DNA of 64,000 nucleotides from VMCP01 sp964408945 (GCA_964408945.1 CAYPBJ010000001.1:103027-167026), one strand, 5' to 3'. Counted from the stretch's first letter, positions 54,461-64,000 are shown. Translations and numbers: made by a program. Notes: generated by a model from the letters alone, not told the origin.

Positions 54461-56677
54461 ATGAATTCATCGTTGTTAGAACAAGCACTTCAACTAGGAT
54501 TGTTGAAGGAGGAATACGAGAAAATTTGCGATATTTTACAACGCGAACCTAACTTTACAGAGCTTTCTGTTTTCTCTGTTATGTGGAGTGAACACTGTAG
54601 TTATAAAAACTCTATAGTTTGGCTGAAAACCCTTCCAAAAGAAGGAAGCAAAATGTTGGCCATGGCAGGTGAGGAAAATGCAGGTTTGGTAGATATTGGA
54701 GATGGACTCGCTTGTTGTTTTAAAATTGAGAGTCACAATCATCCCAGCGCTATTGAGCCTTATCAAGGTGCTGCAACGGGTGTAGGGGGAATCAATAGAG
54801 ATATTTTTTCAATGGGAGCTAGACCCATTGCGCAGTTGAATTCTTTGCGCTTTGGGAATATCAATACCGATAGAACCAAATGGTTGGTAAAAGGAGTGGT
54901 AAAGGGAATTGGTGATTACGGTAACGCCTTTGGAATTCCTACCGTTGGAGGAGAAGTTTATTTTGATGATTGCTACGAGCAAAATATTTTGGTGAATGCC
55001 ATGAGCGTAGGAATCGTTGAAAAAGGAAAGACCATTTCAGCTGGTGCTGGTGAACCCGGAAATCCAGTCTATATCTTTGGCTCTGCAACTGGAAAAGACG
55101 GTATTCACGGCGCAGCATTTGCGAGTAAAGACATGAGTGAAGATTCAATAAATGATCTTCCGTCAGTTCAAGTAGGTGATCCATTTTGGGAGAAATTGAT
55201 CCTTGAAGCTACTATGGAAATCATTGAAACCAATGCCGTGGTAGGTATGCAAGACATGGGTGCAGCAGGTATCACTTGCAGTACCAGCGAAATGAGCGCT
55301 AAAACTGATGTGGGTATGGATATTCACTTAGATAAGGTGCCCATGAGACAAGCCGACATGAAGGGTTGGGAGCTTCTTTTGAGTGAAAGCCAAGAGCGTA
55401 TGTTGGTAGTGGTGAAGAAGGGCATGGAAAAGGAAGTTGAACGTATTTTCGAAAAATGGGAGTTGACTTATGCTCAAATTGGCATGGTAACTGATACCAA
55501 GAGAGTTCGGTATTTTATGCACGGCGAATTGGAAGCAGACATTCCCGCAGAATCTTTGGTTCTCGGTGGTGGAGCACCCATCTATAAAAGAACTTGGAAA
55601 GAGCCTCAATATTTCCAAAAAATCAACGAGTTTTCAATTGACAAGGTTGAAGATACATCCCTCGAAGAAGCAAAAAAATCTGCCTTCAAGTTGATGGCAG
55701 AACCAAACATTGCTAGCAAGAGATGGGTTTACCAACAGTATGATAGCATGGTGGGAACGGTAAATCAATCTACCAATCGCGCGTCTGATGCATCTGTGGT
55801 GAAGGTAAAAGGAACCAACAAAAGTTTGGCTCTGACTGTTGATTGTAACAGCAGATATATTTATGCTGATCCCTTCTTGGGGACGCAAATCGCGGTAAGT
55901 GAAGCGGCTCGTAATATTCGTTGTTCTGGAGGTGTGCCTACAGCAATTACCAACTGTTTAAATTTCGGAAATCCATACAATGAAGAAGTGTATTTCCAAT
56001 TTAAATCGGCCATTGAGGGTATGGGGGTTGCTTGTAGAAAGTTTGATACTCCAGTTACCGGTGGAAACGTGAGTTTTTACAATCAAAGTACTAACGGACA
56101 AGCCGTATATCCAACTCCAACCATAGGTATGGTGGGAATCATTGATGAGCCATCAAAGGTGATGGGATTGGCTTTCCAAAACGAAGGCGACGCCATTGTT
56201 TTGATTGGCCCTCGCACCAATGATTTGGGTAGTTCACAGTATTTGGCTAAAGTAAAGGGAGTAGAATTCTCACCTTGTCCGGAGTTTAATTTAGATGTAG
56301 AACACCAATTACACCTCTTCTTGGAAGAACTTTCATGCGGAGGTTATGCTCAGTCAGTTCACGATATTAGTGAAGGTGGATTGTTTGTGTGCTGCGCGGA
56401 AAGTGCTATTTCAGGTCATTTAGGATTTGATATTTGTACAGATAAAGATTTAAGAATAGACGCTTCATTGTTTGGCGAAGGCCAAAGTAGAGTAGTGGTT
56501 TCTGTATCTCAAGATAAAGTGGGCGAATTGATTAAGGTGGCTGATAAAATGGGATTGCCGGTTTTGCATATGGGTACTGTAACTTCGGGTGCAGTAATTG
56601 TGAACGGTGAAACATGGGGTGATATTAAAGAATTTGCGAATCCTTATCATACCGCAATAGAAGGATACTTGAACTAA
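54461..56677 (+). CDS. purL: Phosphoribosylformylglycinamidine synthase subunit PurL (small type)
   Basis: 738 aa, the size of small PurL that works with separate PurS and PurQ. Landmarks: FSVMWSEHCSYKNS, KIESHNHPSAIEPYQGAATGVGGINRDIFSMGA (split about 85-120), GGEVYFDDCY, the central hinge and a second AIRS-like half with VTGGNVSFYNQS and VHDISEGGLFVCCAE. It makes FGAM in purine synthesis. PurS/PurQ are not in this window. Followed 3 bp later by the oxidoreductase gene. Confidence 0.94.
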   Translation: MNSSLLEQALQLGLLKEEYEKICDILQREPNFTELSVFSVMWSEHCSYKNSIVWLKTLPKEGSKMLAMAGEENAGLVDIGDGLACCFKIESHNHPSAIEPYQGAATGVGGINRDIFSMGARPIAQLNSLRFGNINTDRTKWLVKGVVKGIGDYGNAFGIPTVGGEVYFDDCYEQNILVNAMSVGIVEKGKTISAGAGEPGNPVYIFGSATGKDGIHGAAFASKDMSEDSINDLPSVQVGDPFWEKLILEATMEIIETNAVVGMQDMGAAGITCSTSEMSAKTDVGMDIHLDKVPMRQADMKGWELLLSESQERMLVVVKKGMEKEVERIFEKWELTYAQIGMVTDTKRVRYFMHGELEADIPAESLVLGGGAPIYKRTWKEPQYFQKINEFSIDKVEDTSLEEAKKSAFKLMAEPNIASKRWVYQQYDSMVGTVNQSTNRASDASVVKVKGTNKSLALTVDCNSRYIYADPFLGTQIAVSEAARNIRCSGGVPTAITNCLNFGNPYNEEVYFQFKSAIEGMGVACRKFDTPVTGGNVSFYNQSTNGQAVYPTPTIGMVGIIDEPSKVMGLAFQNEGDAIVLIGPRTNDLGSSQYLAKVKGVEFSPCPEFNLDVEHQLHLFLEELSCGGYAQSVHDISEGGLFVCCAESAISGHLGFDICTDKDLRIDASLFGEGQSRVVVSVSQDKVGELIKVADKMGLPVLHMGTVTSGAVIVNGETWGDIKEFANPYHTAIEGYLN

Positions 56678-56680
56678 AGC

Positions 56681-57814
56681 ATGGGTTCAGGTAATTTTAG
56701 CTTTTGGGAACAACGCTGGATGGAGCGCGCCGATCAAGTGGTGATAGGTGGCGGCCTTGTTGGACTGCAAACTGCTATTGAGCTAAAATTGAAATATCCG
56801 CACAAGAGTATTTGGGTTTTAGAACGGAACGCTTTTGCAGATGCTGCAAGCTTGAGAAATGCAGGTTTTGCTTGTTTTGGAAGTGCTGGTGAAATTCTAG
56901 ACGATATCAGCAGAATGGGAGAAGACCAAGCGTTTCAATTATACGAAGAGCGTTACAAAGGGCTTCAAGATCTCATAAAAACATATTCTCCCGAGAAAAT
57001 TGGCTACGAACAGTCAGGTGGTTATGAGATTTTCCCCAGCGGAAGTGAATCTGAATTAGACCATATTCGAGAGAGCCTACCTAAGCTCAATGAGTCTTTG
57101 AAAAATGTGCATCAACAAGTTGCCTTCGTTGAGAGAAACATCAAGAAATTTGAAATGAATGTAGGTGAAACTGCCATAGTTTCTCCATCAGAAGGAGCCC
57201 TACAGAGTCATTTGTTATTGAGAACGGTAAGACAGCATGCATTGTCAATAGGCGTTGAAATTTATTCTTCTATGGATGTTCAGTCAATTGAAAAGCATGG
57301 ATCAGGTGGATGGGTTCTGAGATTTGAGCAATCAGATGCTCAAATTTTAGCGAAAGATCTATTTGTTTGCACCAATGCTTGGGCTTTGAAATGGTTTCCT
57401 GATTTGGAAGTGGAACCCGCTCGAGGACAAATTTTGGTGACCAAACCCATTCCGAGTATTGCCTTTAGAGGGATTTTTCATGCAGACAAAGGTTACATTT
57501 ATTTTAGATCTCTAGGTTCGAGAATCTTGATTGGTGGGGCCAGGAATAAACAATTTGCTGCAGAGAATACCTTTGAGTCAGCGGTCACACCTGAGATAAA
57601 ATATGAATTGTTGCGTTGGTTGAATGAGATTATTGTTCCTAACGTCAATGTTGAAATTGATAATGAATGGTCTGGCGTTATGGGAATGCACCAAAAACGT
57701 TCACCCATCATTGAACGCAAAGAAGAACATTTGTATCTGGGCGTTAGAATGGGAGGCATGGGTGTAGCTTTAAGCAGTCAAGTAGCCAAAAAATTGGCAA
57801 AATTGACGGATTAA
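56681..57814 (+). CDS. FAD-dependent oxidoreductase, DAO (glycine oxidase/DadA-like) family
   Basis: 377 aa. FAD Rossmann start QVVIGGGLVGLQTAIELK (~residues 20-37), then a DAO body with ERNAFADAASLRNAGFACFG, a substrate/FAD region ARGQILVTKPI and the C-terminal LYLGVRMGGMGVALSSQVAK. Members oxidise amines or amino acids. The exact substrate is unclear. The N-terminal 15 residues (GSGNFSFWEQRW) precede the usual start and could be trimmed. Confidence 0.85.
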   Translation: MGSGNFSFWEQRWMERADQVVIGGGLVGLQTAIELKLKYPHKSIWVLERNAFADAASLRNAGFACFGSAGEILDDISRMGEDQAFQLYEERYKGLQDLIKTYSPEKIGYEQSGGYEIFPSGSESELDHIRESLPKLNESLKNVHQQVAFVERNIKKFEMNVGETAIVSPSEGALQSHLLLRTVRQHALSIGVEIYSSMDVQSIEKHGSGGWVLRFEQSDAQILAKDLFVCTNAWALKWFPDLEVEPARGQILVTKPIPSIAFRGIFHADKGYIYFRSLGSRILIGGARNKQFAAENTFESAVTPEIKYELLRWLNEIIVPNVNVEIDNEWSGVMGMHQKRSPIIERKEEHLYLGVRMGGMGVALSSQVAKKLAKLTD

Positions 57815-57833
57815 TTGTATATTCACTCTTGTT

Positions 57834-58331
57834 ATGAGCATTAAAGCAACTGTTTTTACTGTTGTATCCTTGTTTTTAAGTACTTCTTTATGGTCTCAAA
57901 ATAGGCCTTTTCAAGAAGACGTAAAAGAGTACGAAGTCGGCGCTGGAGATACCGCTGTTTTGGGGAAGTCAAAAGGTGCTGAAGTATATGCTTATTTAGA
58001 TTTGTATCGAAAAACCCGCTGGGATCCTGCAGACTTAGTACAAGATTCATTCACGCTAAAATACGGTGCTTATGATTCTGCTACGGGAAATGGATTCTAT
58101 AGATATTTCTTTCGGGGGGATTTTGATGTGGCTGAGTTACCCAATGAATTCAAAGGGAGGAAATGTGAAATTTTGGGTGTTGAAGTCCTCAAGAAAAAAG
58201 AAACGGGTGAAGACATCAATGTTATGTATCTCAAAGGTTTTCAAGAGAATACCGTTATTTGGGTGGATTTTGATGACGCCGTGAAATACATGGAAATTGA
58301 ACGTTTTATTGCTAAAAAACGACGTAAATAA
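57834..58331 (+). CDS. Small secreted protein of unknown function
   Basis: 165 aa with a clear signal peptide (TVFTVVSLFLSTSLWSQ). The mature part is acidic then basic and beta-rich (GAEVYAYLDLYRKTRWD, GFYRYFFRGDFDVAELP, KGRKCEILGVEVLKKKET). I do not recognise the family. Its stop TAA shares one base with the polX start, so the pair are co-expressed. Confidence 0.65.
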   Translation: MSIKATVFTVVSLFLSTSLWSQNRPFQEDVKEYEVGAGDTAVLGKSKGAEVYAYLDLYRKTRWDPADLVQDSFTLKYGAYDSATGNGFYRYFFRGDFDVAELPNEFKGRKCEILGVEVLKKKETGEDINVMYLKGFQENTVIWVDFDDAVKYMEIERFIAKKRRK

Positions 58332-59989
58332 TGGATAATTCAACCATTCTGTCTCAAATCAGCATGTATGCAAAGCTCGCTGAGCTGCACGAGAAAAATC
58401 CTTTTAGGTATAAGGCTTTTGCCAATGCTTCATTCAATTTAAAAAAGATCAAAGATTCTTTTGCAGAAATGAGTGATGCTGATTTATTGAGCGTTCCCGG
58501 CGTGGGTAAGGGGGTTGTGGAGGCCATCAGAGAAATTCAGAATTCTGGTACATTTTCAGATCTTCAAGAATTGGAAGAATGTACTCCAGATGGAATTATT
58601 GATATACTCAAAATCAAGGGCTTGGGCCCCAAAAAGGTAGCAGTCATTTGGCGAGAATTGGAAATTGATTCAACGGCAGATTTGCTCAATGCTTGTAGAG
58701 AGAATAGGCTGGTTTCGGTGAAAGGATTTGGATTGAAAACCCAGGCAGATGTTATTCATTCCATAGAATTTGCCCTTTCTTCGAAAGGACGGTGGCATTA
58801 TGCTCGTTTACTAGAGCCAGCAACAGAATTTAAAGATCATCTCAAGAAATTTTTCGACGGTTCAAGAATTGAATTTACGGGTGCTTTTCGCCGAGCGGTA
58901 CCCGAAATTGAGCAAATAGATTTGTTGGTGGATCTTGATCCCGACGAAGTCATTGAATATTGCGATGAGATGCAATACAATGCAGAATGGGTTGATGATC
59001 AATTAACTACATGGTTATTGGGTCAATATCCAGTTGTTTTTCATTTTGCTGATAGCCGCGATTTTGAGCGCATTTGGTTTGAAACTACTGGCTCTGCCGA
59101 ACATTTAAAATTATTGGCTTATAACTCTAATGAATTTATTTCTGAGGAACAGATTTACGGTTCTAGGGGATATTCAGGTGTAATTATCCCCGAGCAGCGC
59201 GAGGGATTGAATGAGCTGAGAGAAGACTTCCCCCGAGAGGGACTTATTGAATTTTGGCAACTAAAAGGAGTACTTCACAACCACACTACTTACAGTGATG
59301 GGTTGAATTCTTTGCGCGAAATGGCCGAATTCGCCAAAGATCAGAAATACGATTATTTGGGTATTTGTGACCACTCTAAATCAGCAGGTTATGCGGGCGG
59401 ACTTAGCGAGGAAAGGCTATTACAGCAGATAAAAGAAATTGATCAATTGAATAATGAGCTCGCGCCCTTCAAAATATTTAAAGGAATTGAGAGTGATATT
59501 TTATCAGATGGAAGTTTAGACTACCCCGATGAGGTTTTAAAACTTCTAGATTTTGTTGTGGCATCAGTGCATAGCGGCTTGAAAATGGACGAAGACAAAG
59601 CCAATCAACGATTGATTCGGGCCATTGAGAATCCGTATACGACTATTTTGGGTCATCCAACCGGAAGGCTTTTGTTGTTGAGGGAAGGGTACCCCATTGA
59701 TCATAAAAAAATCATTGATGCTTGTGCTGCAAATCAAGTGGTTATTGAGTTGAACGCACATCCATGGAGGTTAGATATTGATTGGAGATGGATTGATTAT
59801 GCTCAAAATAAAGGGGTGTTGATTTCGATTAATCCTGATGCCCATGAAAAATCAGGGTATCATGATATGTATTTTGGGACTTTGGCTGCGCGAAAAGGCG
59901 GTTTGTTGACTAGGAACACATTGAATGCTATGGATTTACAGGAGTTTGAGTTTTTTATTCAAGAAAATCGTAAAAATAAAATTGGCTGA
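58331..59989 (+). CDS. PolX-like protein: HhH and degenerate polymerase domain plus PHP phosphoesterase
   Basis: 552 aa. Residues 1-~150 hold two helix-hairpin-helix segments (LLSVPGVGKGVVEAI, ILKIKGLGPKKVAVIW, LVSVKGFGLKTQADVI). The polymerase core at ~180-300 has FTGAFRR and then EQIDLLV, where active PolX has GSxRR and a D-x-D pair: the first catalytic Asp is Gln here, and the third (DLRVV region) reads as VVFHFAD. The C-terminal PHP domain (~312-550) keeps its metal ligands: HNHTTYSDG, CDHSKSAG, GIESDIL, ASVHSG, GHPTGR, NPDAHE. So probably a PHP nuclease/phosphatase without polymerase activity. Confidence 0.85.
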   Translation: MDNSTILSQISMYAKLAELHEKNPFRYKAFANASFNLKKIKDSFAEMSDADLLSVPGVGKGVVEAIREIQNSGTFSDLQELEECTPDGIIDILKIKGLGPKKVAVIWRELEIDSTADLLNACRENRLVSVKGFGLKTQADVIHSIEFALSSKGRWHYARLLEPATEFKDHLKKFFDGSRIEFTGAFRRAVPEIEQIDLLVDLDPDEVIEYCDEMQYNAEWVDDQLTTWLLGQYPVVFHFADSRDFERIWFETTGSAEHLKLLAYNSNEFISEEQIYGSRGYSGVIIPEQREGLNELREDFPREGLIEFWQLKGVLHNHTTYSDGLNSLREMAEFAKDQKYDYLGICDHSKSAGYAGGLSEERLLQQIKEIDQLNNELAPFKIFKGIESDILSDGSLDYPDEVLKLLDFVVASVHSGLKMDEDKANQRLIRAIENPYTTILGHPTGRLLLLREGYPIDHKKIIDACAANQVVIELNAHPWRLDIDWRWIDYAQNKGVLISINPDAHEKSGYHDMYFGTLAARKGGLLTRNTLNAMDLQEFEFFIQENRKNKIG

Positions 59990-59991
59990 GC

Positions 59992-60984
59992 ATGCGCATT
60001 TTGGTGGTTAGATTTAGTTCAATTGGCGACATCGTCTTGACCACGCCTGTTTTTAGATTATTGAAAACGCATTTTCCCGATGCGGAAATTCACTGGGTTA
60101 CCAAAACTTCTTTTACTTCAGTTTTAGAAGGCAATCCCTACATCGACCGCACTTGGAAGTGGGATGATGACCAAGATCGTAAAGTACTTCGCGGGACATC
60201 ATTTGATTTCGTTGTAGATCTGCAAAAAAACGCACGTTCTCGGCAAGTAAAATGGATGTTTTTTGGAACTCCCCATGTTACCATTTCAAAACAGAATTTG
60301 AGGAAAGTGTTATGGGTTCTATTGAAACAACACCGAATAAGAAGGTGGCCCTGGTTAGTTGAAACTTTGACAACGAGATCATTTACAGATCGTTGTATAG
60401 ATGTTTTAGGTGTTTTTGGAATATCAAACGACCATAAAGGTCTTGACTTTTCGGTAGACTCAACTTCAGAAAATGAGGTTGTTACCAAACTAAACGGGTT
60501 GAACAGATTTGCTTGTTTTAGTATGGGAGGGTCTTTTTTTACCAAAAGATTGCCTTTGCAAAAATGGCAGCATTTGGTGGAAGGTTTGAACAGTCACGTG
60601 GTTTTGATTGGTGGAAAATCTGATGTTGAGCAGGCAACTAAATTGCAAAACATGATTCATTCAGATTTGCAAGTCAATGGATTTCAGGTTTTGAATTTGG
60701 TGGGAGAGTTGAGCTTAAAAGAATCGGCCACAGTAATAAAATACAGTACACATGTCTTTACTGGAGATACGGGAATGCTCCATGTTTCAGCTGCATTGGG
60801 GAAAGACATAAATCTATTTTGGGGGAATACCATTCCTGAATTCGGCATGGAGCCGCCTATGAAGATGGGAGGCAAATTGATGCAATTTGAAGTAGAAGGA
60901 TTGAATTGCAGGCCTTGCTCTAAGCTTGGTTTTGACGACTGTCCGAAGGGACATTTTGGATGCATGAACAACTTGCAGATTTAA
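59992..60984 (+). CDS. Glycosyltransferase family 9 (heptosyltransferase-like)
   Basis: 330 aa. N-terminal MRILVVRFSSIGDIVLTTPVFRLLKTHFPDAEIHWVTK block, split here as RFSSIGDIVLTTP, is the GT9 signature. The C-terminal half has VFTGDTGMLHVSAALGKDINLFWGN (sugar-nucleotide site) and a Cys-rich end (GLNCRPCSKLGFDDC). It probably adds a sugar to lipopolysaccharide core. Starts 2 bp after polX. Confidence 0.9.
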   Translation: MRILVVRFSSIGDIVLTTPVFRLLKTHFPDAEIHWVTKTSFTSVLEGNPYIDRTWKWDDDQDRKVLRGTSFDFVVDLQKNARSRQVKWMFFGTPHVTISKQNLRKVLWVLLKQHRIRRWPWLVETLTTRSFTDRCIDVLGVFGISNDHKGLDFSVDSTSENEVVTKLNGLNRFACFSMGGSFFTKRLPLQKWQHLVEGLNSHVVLIGGKSDVEQATKLQNMIHSDLQVNGFQVLNLVGELSLKESATVIKYSTHVFTGDTGMLHVSAALGKDINLFWGNTIPEFGMEPPMKMGGKLMQFEVEGLNCRPCSKLGFDDCPKGHFGCMNNLQI

Positions 60985-61054
60985 ATATCGTTAAACACAC
61001 TTTTTTTACTTATTTTCGCGACCTTAAATTATTTGTCGAGAATTCTAATTACCA

Positions 61055-63967
61055 ATGAAAAGCAATAAATCGATTGTCGTATTTTCTGTCATTTTGGCCT
61101 TAGCGTCACTATTCCAATTGACTTTTACATTCAAAGCCAGAGGGTTTGAACAGGAAGCCAGAGAGTTTGCTGCTAAGAAAGCAAAATTCGGGGTGAGTGA
61201 GAAGGAAGCTTACCGCCGTTACATTGACAGCCTTGGAAACAAAGACTATTACAGTTTTTTGGGCATCATGAGCTACACTTATTTTGAGTGTAAGGAAAAA
61301 GAAATTAACCTTGGATTGGATCTCCGCGGGGGAATGAACGTTATCCTCGAAGTGGAAAAAGACGCAGTGATAAAGGTTTTAGCAAACGATCCTACAGATG
61401 CAGATCTGCTAAAATCGTTAGAATTGGCAAACGTAGAAGTTAGAGATAAAGGAACAGATTACGTTGAGGCTTTTGTTTCAAACTTTAAAAGGACAGCGCC
61501 CAATAGGAAGCTCGCCGTATTATTTGTGAAAGGCAATAACTCTACGATTCAAGCAGGAAGTGAAGAAATTGAAGTTAAAAATTACCTTCAAGCTTCAATA
61601 AAGACTGCTGTATCTAACGTTAAACAGGTAGTTGAAAAACGTATCAATCAGGCAAACGTTACTCAGCCAAACGTTCAAGAAATTGAAGGAGGTCGAATTA
61701 ACGTAGAATTGCCTGGAGTTGATAACCCAAGAAGAATAGAAGAGTTATTGGAAAAGTCAGCCCAATTGGAATTTTACGAAGTATACGGTGGGGTTGAAGG
61801 CTCCAAAATACTTAACAATTTGTTAAAAGTTATTCCAGGTACAGTAACTGAAACAAATTCTGATACATTAACTAAGGATTCTACAAAAAGTAATGAACCT
61901 GTAGCACTTGGAAAAGGACGTCTAGCAAACATTCTTAAACCTTTCGGAACAGGTCAAGAATCAAGTGTGGCAACCATCAAAGCAGCAGATAGACAAGTTT
62001 TAGAGAAGATATTGCTGGAGGAGAGTTTTCAAAATATTTTAAATGACAACATCAAAGTTGCGTACAGCGCAAAACCGGTTGATGTTGATGCAAATGGAAA
62101 ATCAATTGAGAATTCGGATGAATACTTTGTTTATCTTCTTAAGAAAGATCGCGATGGAAATGCAGCTTTATCGTCAGGAGCTGACAATATAATTGAAGAT
62201 GCCCGTGAAAATACAAATCAAACTGGCCAAATAGAGGTTGTAATGCAAATGACACCTGCTGCAGCTACACGTTGGGCGCAGGTTACTGGTGCAAATGTTG
62301 GAAAGTACATTGCAATTGTGTTAGATAATCGAGTTTACAGCGCTCCTGTAGTAAATCAAAAGATTACCGGAGGTAATTCACAGATCTCAGGTAATTTTGA
62401 TATCAGAGAAGCACAAGATTTAGCTAACGTTTTGAAAGCCGGAAAATTACCTGCACCTACTAGAATAGTTGCAAGTGAAGAAGTTGGTGCATCTCTAGGT
62501 CAAGCGTCAATTAATCAAGGTTTAAATGCCTTGTTGATGGGCTTTTTATCTGTAGTTCTGTTTATGGTACTTTATTACAACAGAGCAGGTTGGATGGCAA
62601 TTGTTGCTGTTTTAGGTAACGTTTATATCATTTTTGGCGTACTTTCAAGTCTTGGTGCAGCATTAACTCTTCCGGGTATTGCAGGTATCATCTTGACGGT
62701 TGGTATGGCAGTTGACGCGAACGTATTGATATACGAAAGAATAAAAGACGAATTGTTAGCAGGGAAATCTCTTAAATCATCTATTGATCTAGGTTTTAAA
62801 CATGCATTCAGTGCAATTATTGACTCAAATATTACTCACTTATTATCAGGTTTTATTCTTACTTTCACAGGTGCAGGACCCGTTTACGGATTCGCTATTA
62901 TTTTAATTATTGGTATTTTTAGTTCTTTGTTCACTGCTTTATTCATTACCAGAGTCTTGTTAGATCGCAGAGCTGCACAAGGTAAAGAAATTTCTTTTGG
63001 TTTTGCTTGGAATGAAAACTTCTTAAAGGGTAAGAATTTTGATTGGGTAAAAAATCGTTATAAGTATTACACGGTTTCTGGTATTATTATCGCGGCAGGT
63101 ATTATCTCTTTTGCCATCAAAGGTGGAATTTCTACCGGTATAGATTTTAAAGGTGGTAATTCTTTCATTGTTCAATTTGAAAAGAATTATTCCACAGATG
63201 ATCTTAAAGAAGCATTGAACAAGAACTTAAGCGAATCAAGCAATGAAGTTAAGACTTTCGGTTCTAACAATCAGTATAAAATAGTTACAACCTATCTTCT
63301 ATCAGATGAGTCTAAAGAAGGTAAATTAAGAGTTCAAGAAGATTTGTTAGCTGCTTTATCAGGATTTGAACTTGGGAAAGGAGTGAACGGTGAAGGACCT
63401 ATCTTACAAAGGTCTACAGTCACACCTTCTATCGCTACAGAAATAAGAAACTCTTCAGGATTCTTGGTGTTATTGACCGTTGTTGCTATATTCCTTTATT
63501 TGGTAATGCGCTTTAGAAGCGTAGCTTATGGTATTGGAGCTGCAATATCTCTAATTCATGACCTTGCGTTAGTATTGGCCATTTATTCTTTAGTCGATGG
63601 TGTAGTTCCTTTCGCTACTGAGTTTGATCAGCATTTAATTGCTGCTTTACTTACCATTTTGGGTTACTCTATCAATGATACAGTTATTGTTTTTGACCGT
63701 ATACGTGAGTTTTTGACATCGAAAAGATCTAATCAAGATGATAAATTCATGATTAATATGGCATTGAATGATACATTGAGTAGAACAATTATCACCTCAA
63801 GTACAGTATTTGTAGTGTGTATAATTCTGTTTTTATTCGGTGGTGATGCATTGAAGAATTTCTCATTTGCCATGTTAATTGGAGTAATTGTAGGTACATA
63901 TTCATCATTGTGTATAGCTACGCCTGTGGTTGTAGATTTATTAGGTAAAAAGAAACAAAAAAATTAA
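61055..63967 (+). CDS. secDF: Protein translocase SecDF (fused SecD and SecF)
   Basis: 970 aa, the usual fused Bacteroidota form. The SecD half (1-~650) has LGLDLRGGMNVILEV, a large periplasmic domain, a P1 head region and GMAVDANVLIYERIKDEL; the SecF half (~670-970) has GIDFKGGNSFIVQF, LTILGYSINDTVIVFDRIRE and a final helix cluster. Twelve helices are expected. It uses proton motive force to pull exported proteins through SecYEG, which supplies the T9SS and lipoprotein pathways here. The last 33 nt after it contain nothing I can call. Confidence 0.96.
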   Translation: MKSNKSIVVFSVILALASLFQLTFTFKARGFEQEAREFAAKKAKFGVSEKEAYRRYIDSLGNKDYYSFLGIMSYTYFECKEKEINLGLDLRGGMNVILEVEKDAVIKVLANDPTDADLLKSLELANVEVRDKGTDYVEAFVSNFKRTAPNRKLAVLFVKGNNSTIQAGSEEIEVKNYLQASIKTAVSNVKQVVEKRINQANVTQPNVQEIEGGRINVELPGVDNPRRIEELLEKSAQLEFYEVYGGVEGSKILNNLLKVIPGTVTETNSDTLTKDSTKSNEPVALGKGRLANILKPFGTGQESSVATIKAADRQVLEKILLEESFQNILNDNIKVAYSAKPVDVDANGKSIENSDEYFVYLLKKDRDGNAALSSGADNIIEDARENTNQTGQIEVVMQMTPAAATRWAQVTGANVGKYIAIVLDNRVYSAPVVNQKITGGNSQISGNFDIREAQDLANVLKAGKLPAPTRIVASEEVGASLGQASINQGLNALLMGFLSVVLFMVLYYNRAGWMAIVAVLGNVYIIFGVLSSLGAALTLPGIAGIILTVGMAVDANVLIYERIKDELLAGKSLKSSIDLGFKHAFSAIIDSNITHLLSGFILTFTGAGPVYGFAIILIIGIFSSLFTALFITRVLLDRRAAQGKEISFGFAWNENFLKGKNFDWVKNRYKYYTVSGIIIAAGIISFAIKGGISTGIDFKGGNSFIVQFEKNYSTDDLKEALNKNLSESSNEVKTFGSNNQYKIVTTYLLSDESKEGKLRVQEDLLAALSGFELGKGVNGEGPILQRSTVTPSIATEIRNSSGFLVLLTVVAIFLYLVMRFRSVAYGIGAAISLIHDLALVLAIYSLVDGVVPFATEFDQHLIAALLTILGYSINDTVIVFDRIREFLTSKRSNQDDKFMINMALNDTLSRTIITSSTVFVVCIILFLFGGDALKNFSFAMLIGVIVGTYSSLCIATPVVVDLLGKKKQKN

Positions 63968-64000
63968 TCATCACCCAGTGATACATAACGAAGCGGGGTG

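Noticed and set aside
63968..64000. ATCAC-CCA-GTGAT hairpin after secDF as terminator
   Set aside because: Stem is only 5 bp and no T run follows; too weak to call.

Overview
The window is a piece of a Bacteroidota chromosome, most likely from the order Flavobacteriales or a relative. The evidence is type IX secretion (T9SS) sorting domains, CHU-type (gliding-motility) C-terminal domains, a PorP/SprF protein, Bacteroidota-only families (DUF3127, DUF3098, DUF4294, DUF4296, DUF4159), a fused SecDF, a fused E1 alpha/beta dehydrogenase, and repeated TAnnTTTG promoter elements. Base composition is AT-rich and even. I see no integrase, transposase, phage gene, CRISPR array, rRNA or tRNA. I cannot assign a genus.

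Layout. 1-4295 (minus strand) is a probable haem-acquisition cluster: a secreted HmuY-like T9SS protein, a TonB-dependent receptor and a HmuY-like lipoprotein that runs off the left edge. 4438-12603 holds hscA, a small beta-barrel protein, mtaB, lgt and a DUF4294 protein, then a convergent FecCD-type permease and binding lipoprotein, then an FtsB/DivIC-like gene. 12713-25754 is housekeeping: dnaN, a YggS-type PLP protein, a DUF4296 lipoprotein, mutS2, folD, queE, a serine hydrolase, a T9SS protein, a fused formiminotransferase/cyclodeaminase, a GlmM-like mutase and ychF. 25905-35360 has the E1 fusion, an unknown coiled-coil/barrel protein, an ECF sigma factor with its probable membrane regulator, a large T9SS surface protein, meaB and tsaD. 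35403-43761 has tamB, a MacB-like permease, an outer-membrane receptor-like barrel and an SSB-tailed DUF3127 protein. 43844-54421 has two giant PKD/CHU-C secreted proteins, a PorP/SprF fusion, and the DUF4159-uppP-DUF3098-ftsX operon. 54461-63967 has purL, a DAO-family oxidase, a small secreted protein, a PolX-like protein, a family 9 glycosyltransferase and secDF.

The most unusual content is three intergenic arrays built from a strict 7-bp unit (13843-14024, 21141-21533, 25760-25906). In all three the G-rich GGT side of the unit lies on the plus strand in the left part and on the minus strand in the right part. In arrays 1 and 3 the 7-bp register continues unbroken through this strand switch, and these two arrays fill the space between convergent stop codons almost to the base. 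The other convergent gene pairs in the window abut or overlap. Array 2 is broken by a 100-N assembly gap with identical 55-nt flanks. A second recurring theme is a TAnnTTTG element ending only 4-7 nt before the start codon, which suggests leaderless or near-leaderless mRNAs.

Product calls come from reading the translated frames and recognising family motifs; no database search was run. Several starts were moved downstream of the longest frame for the reasons given in each entry.
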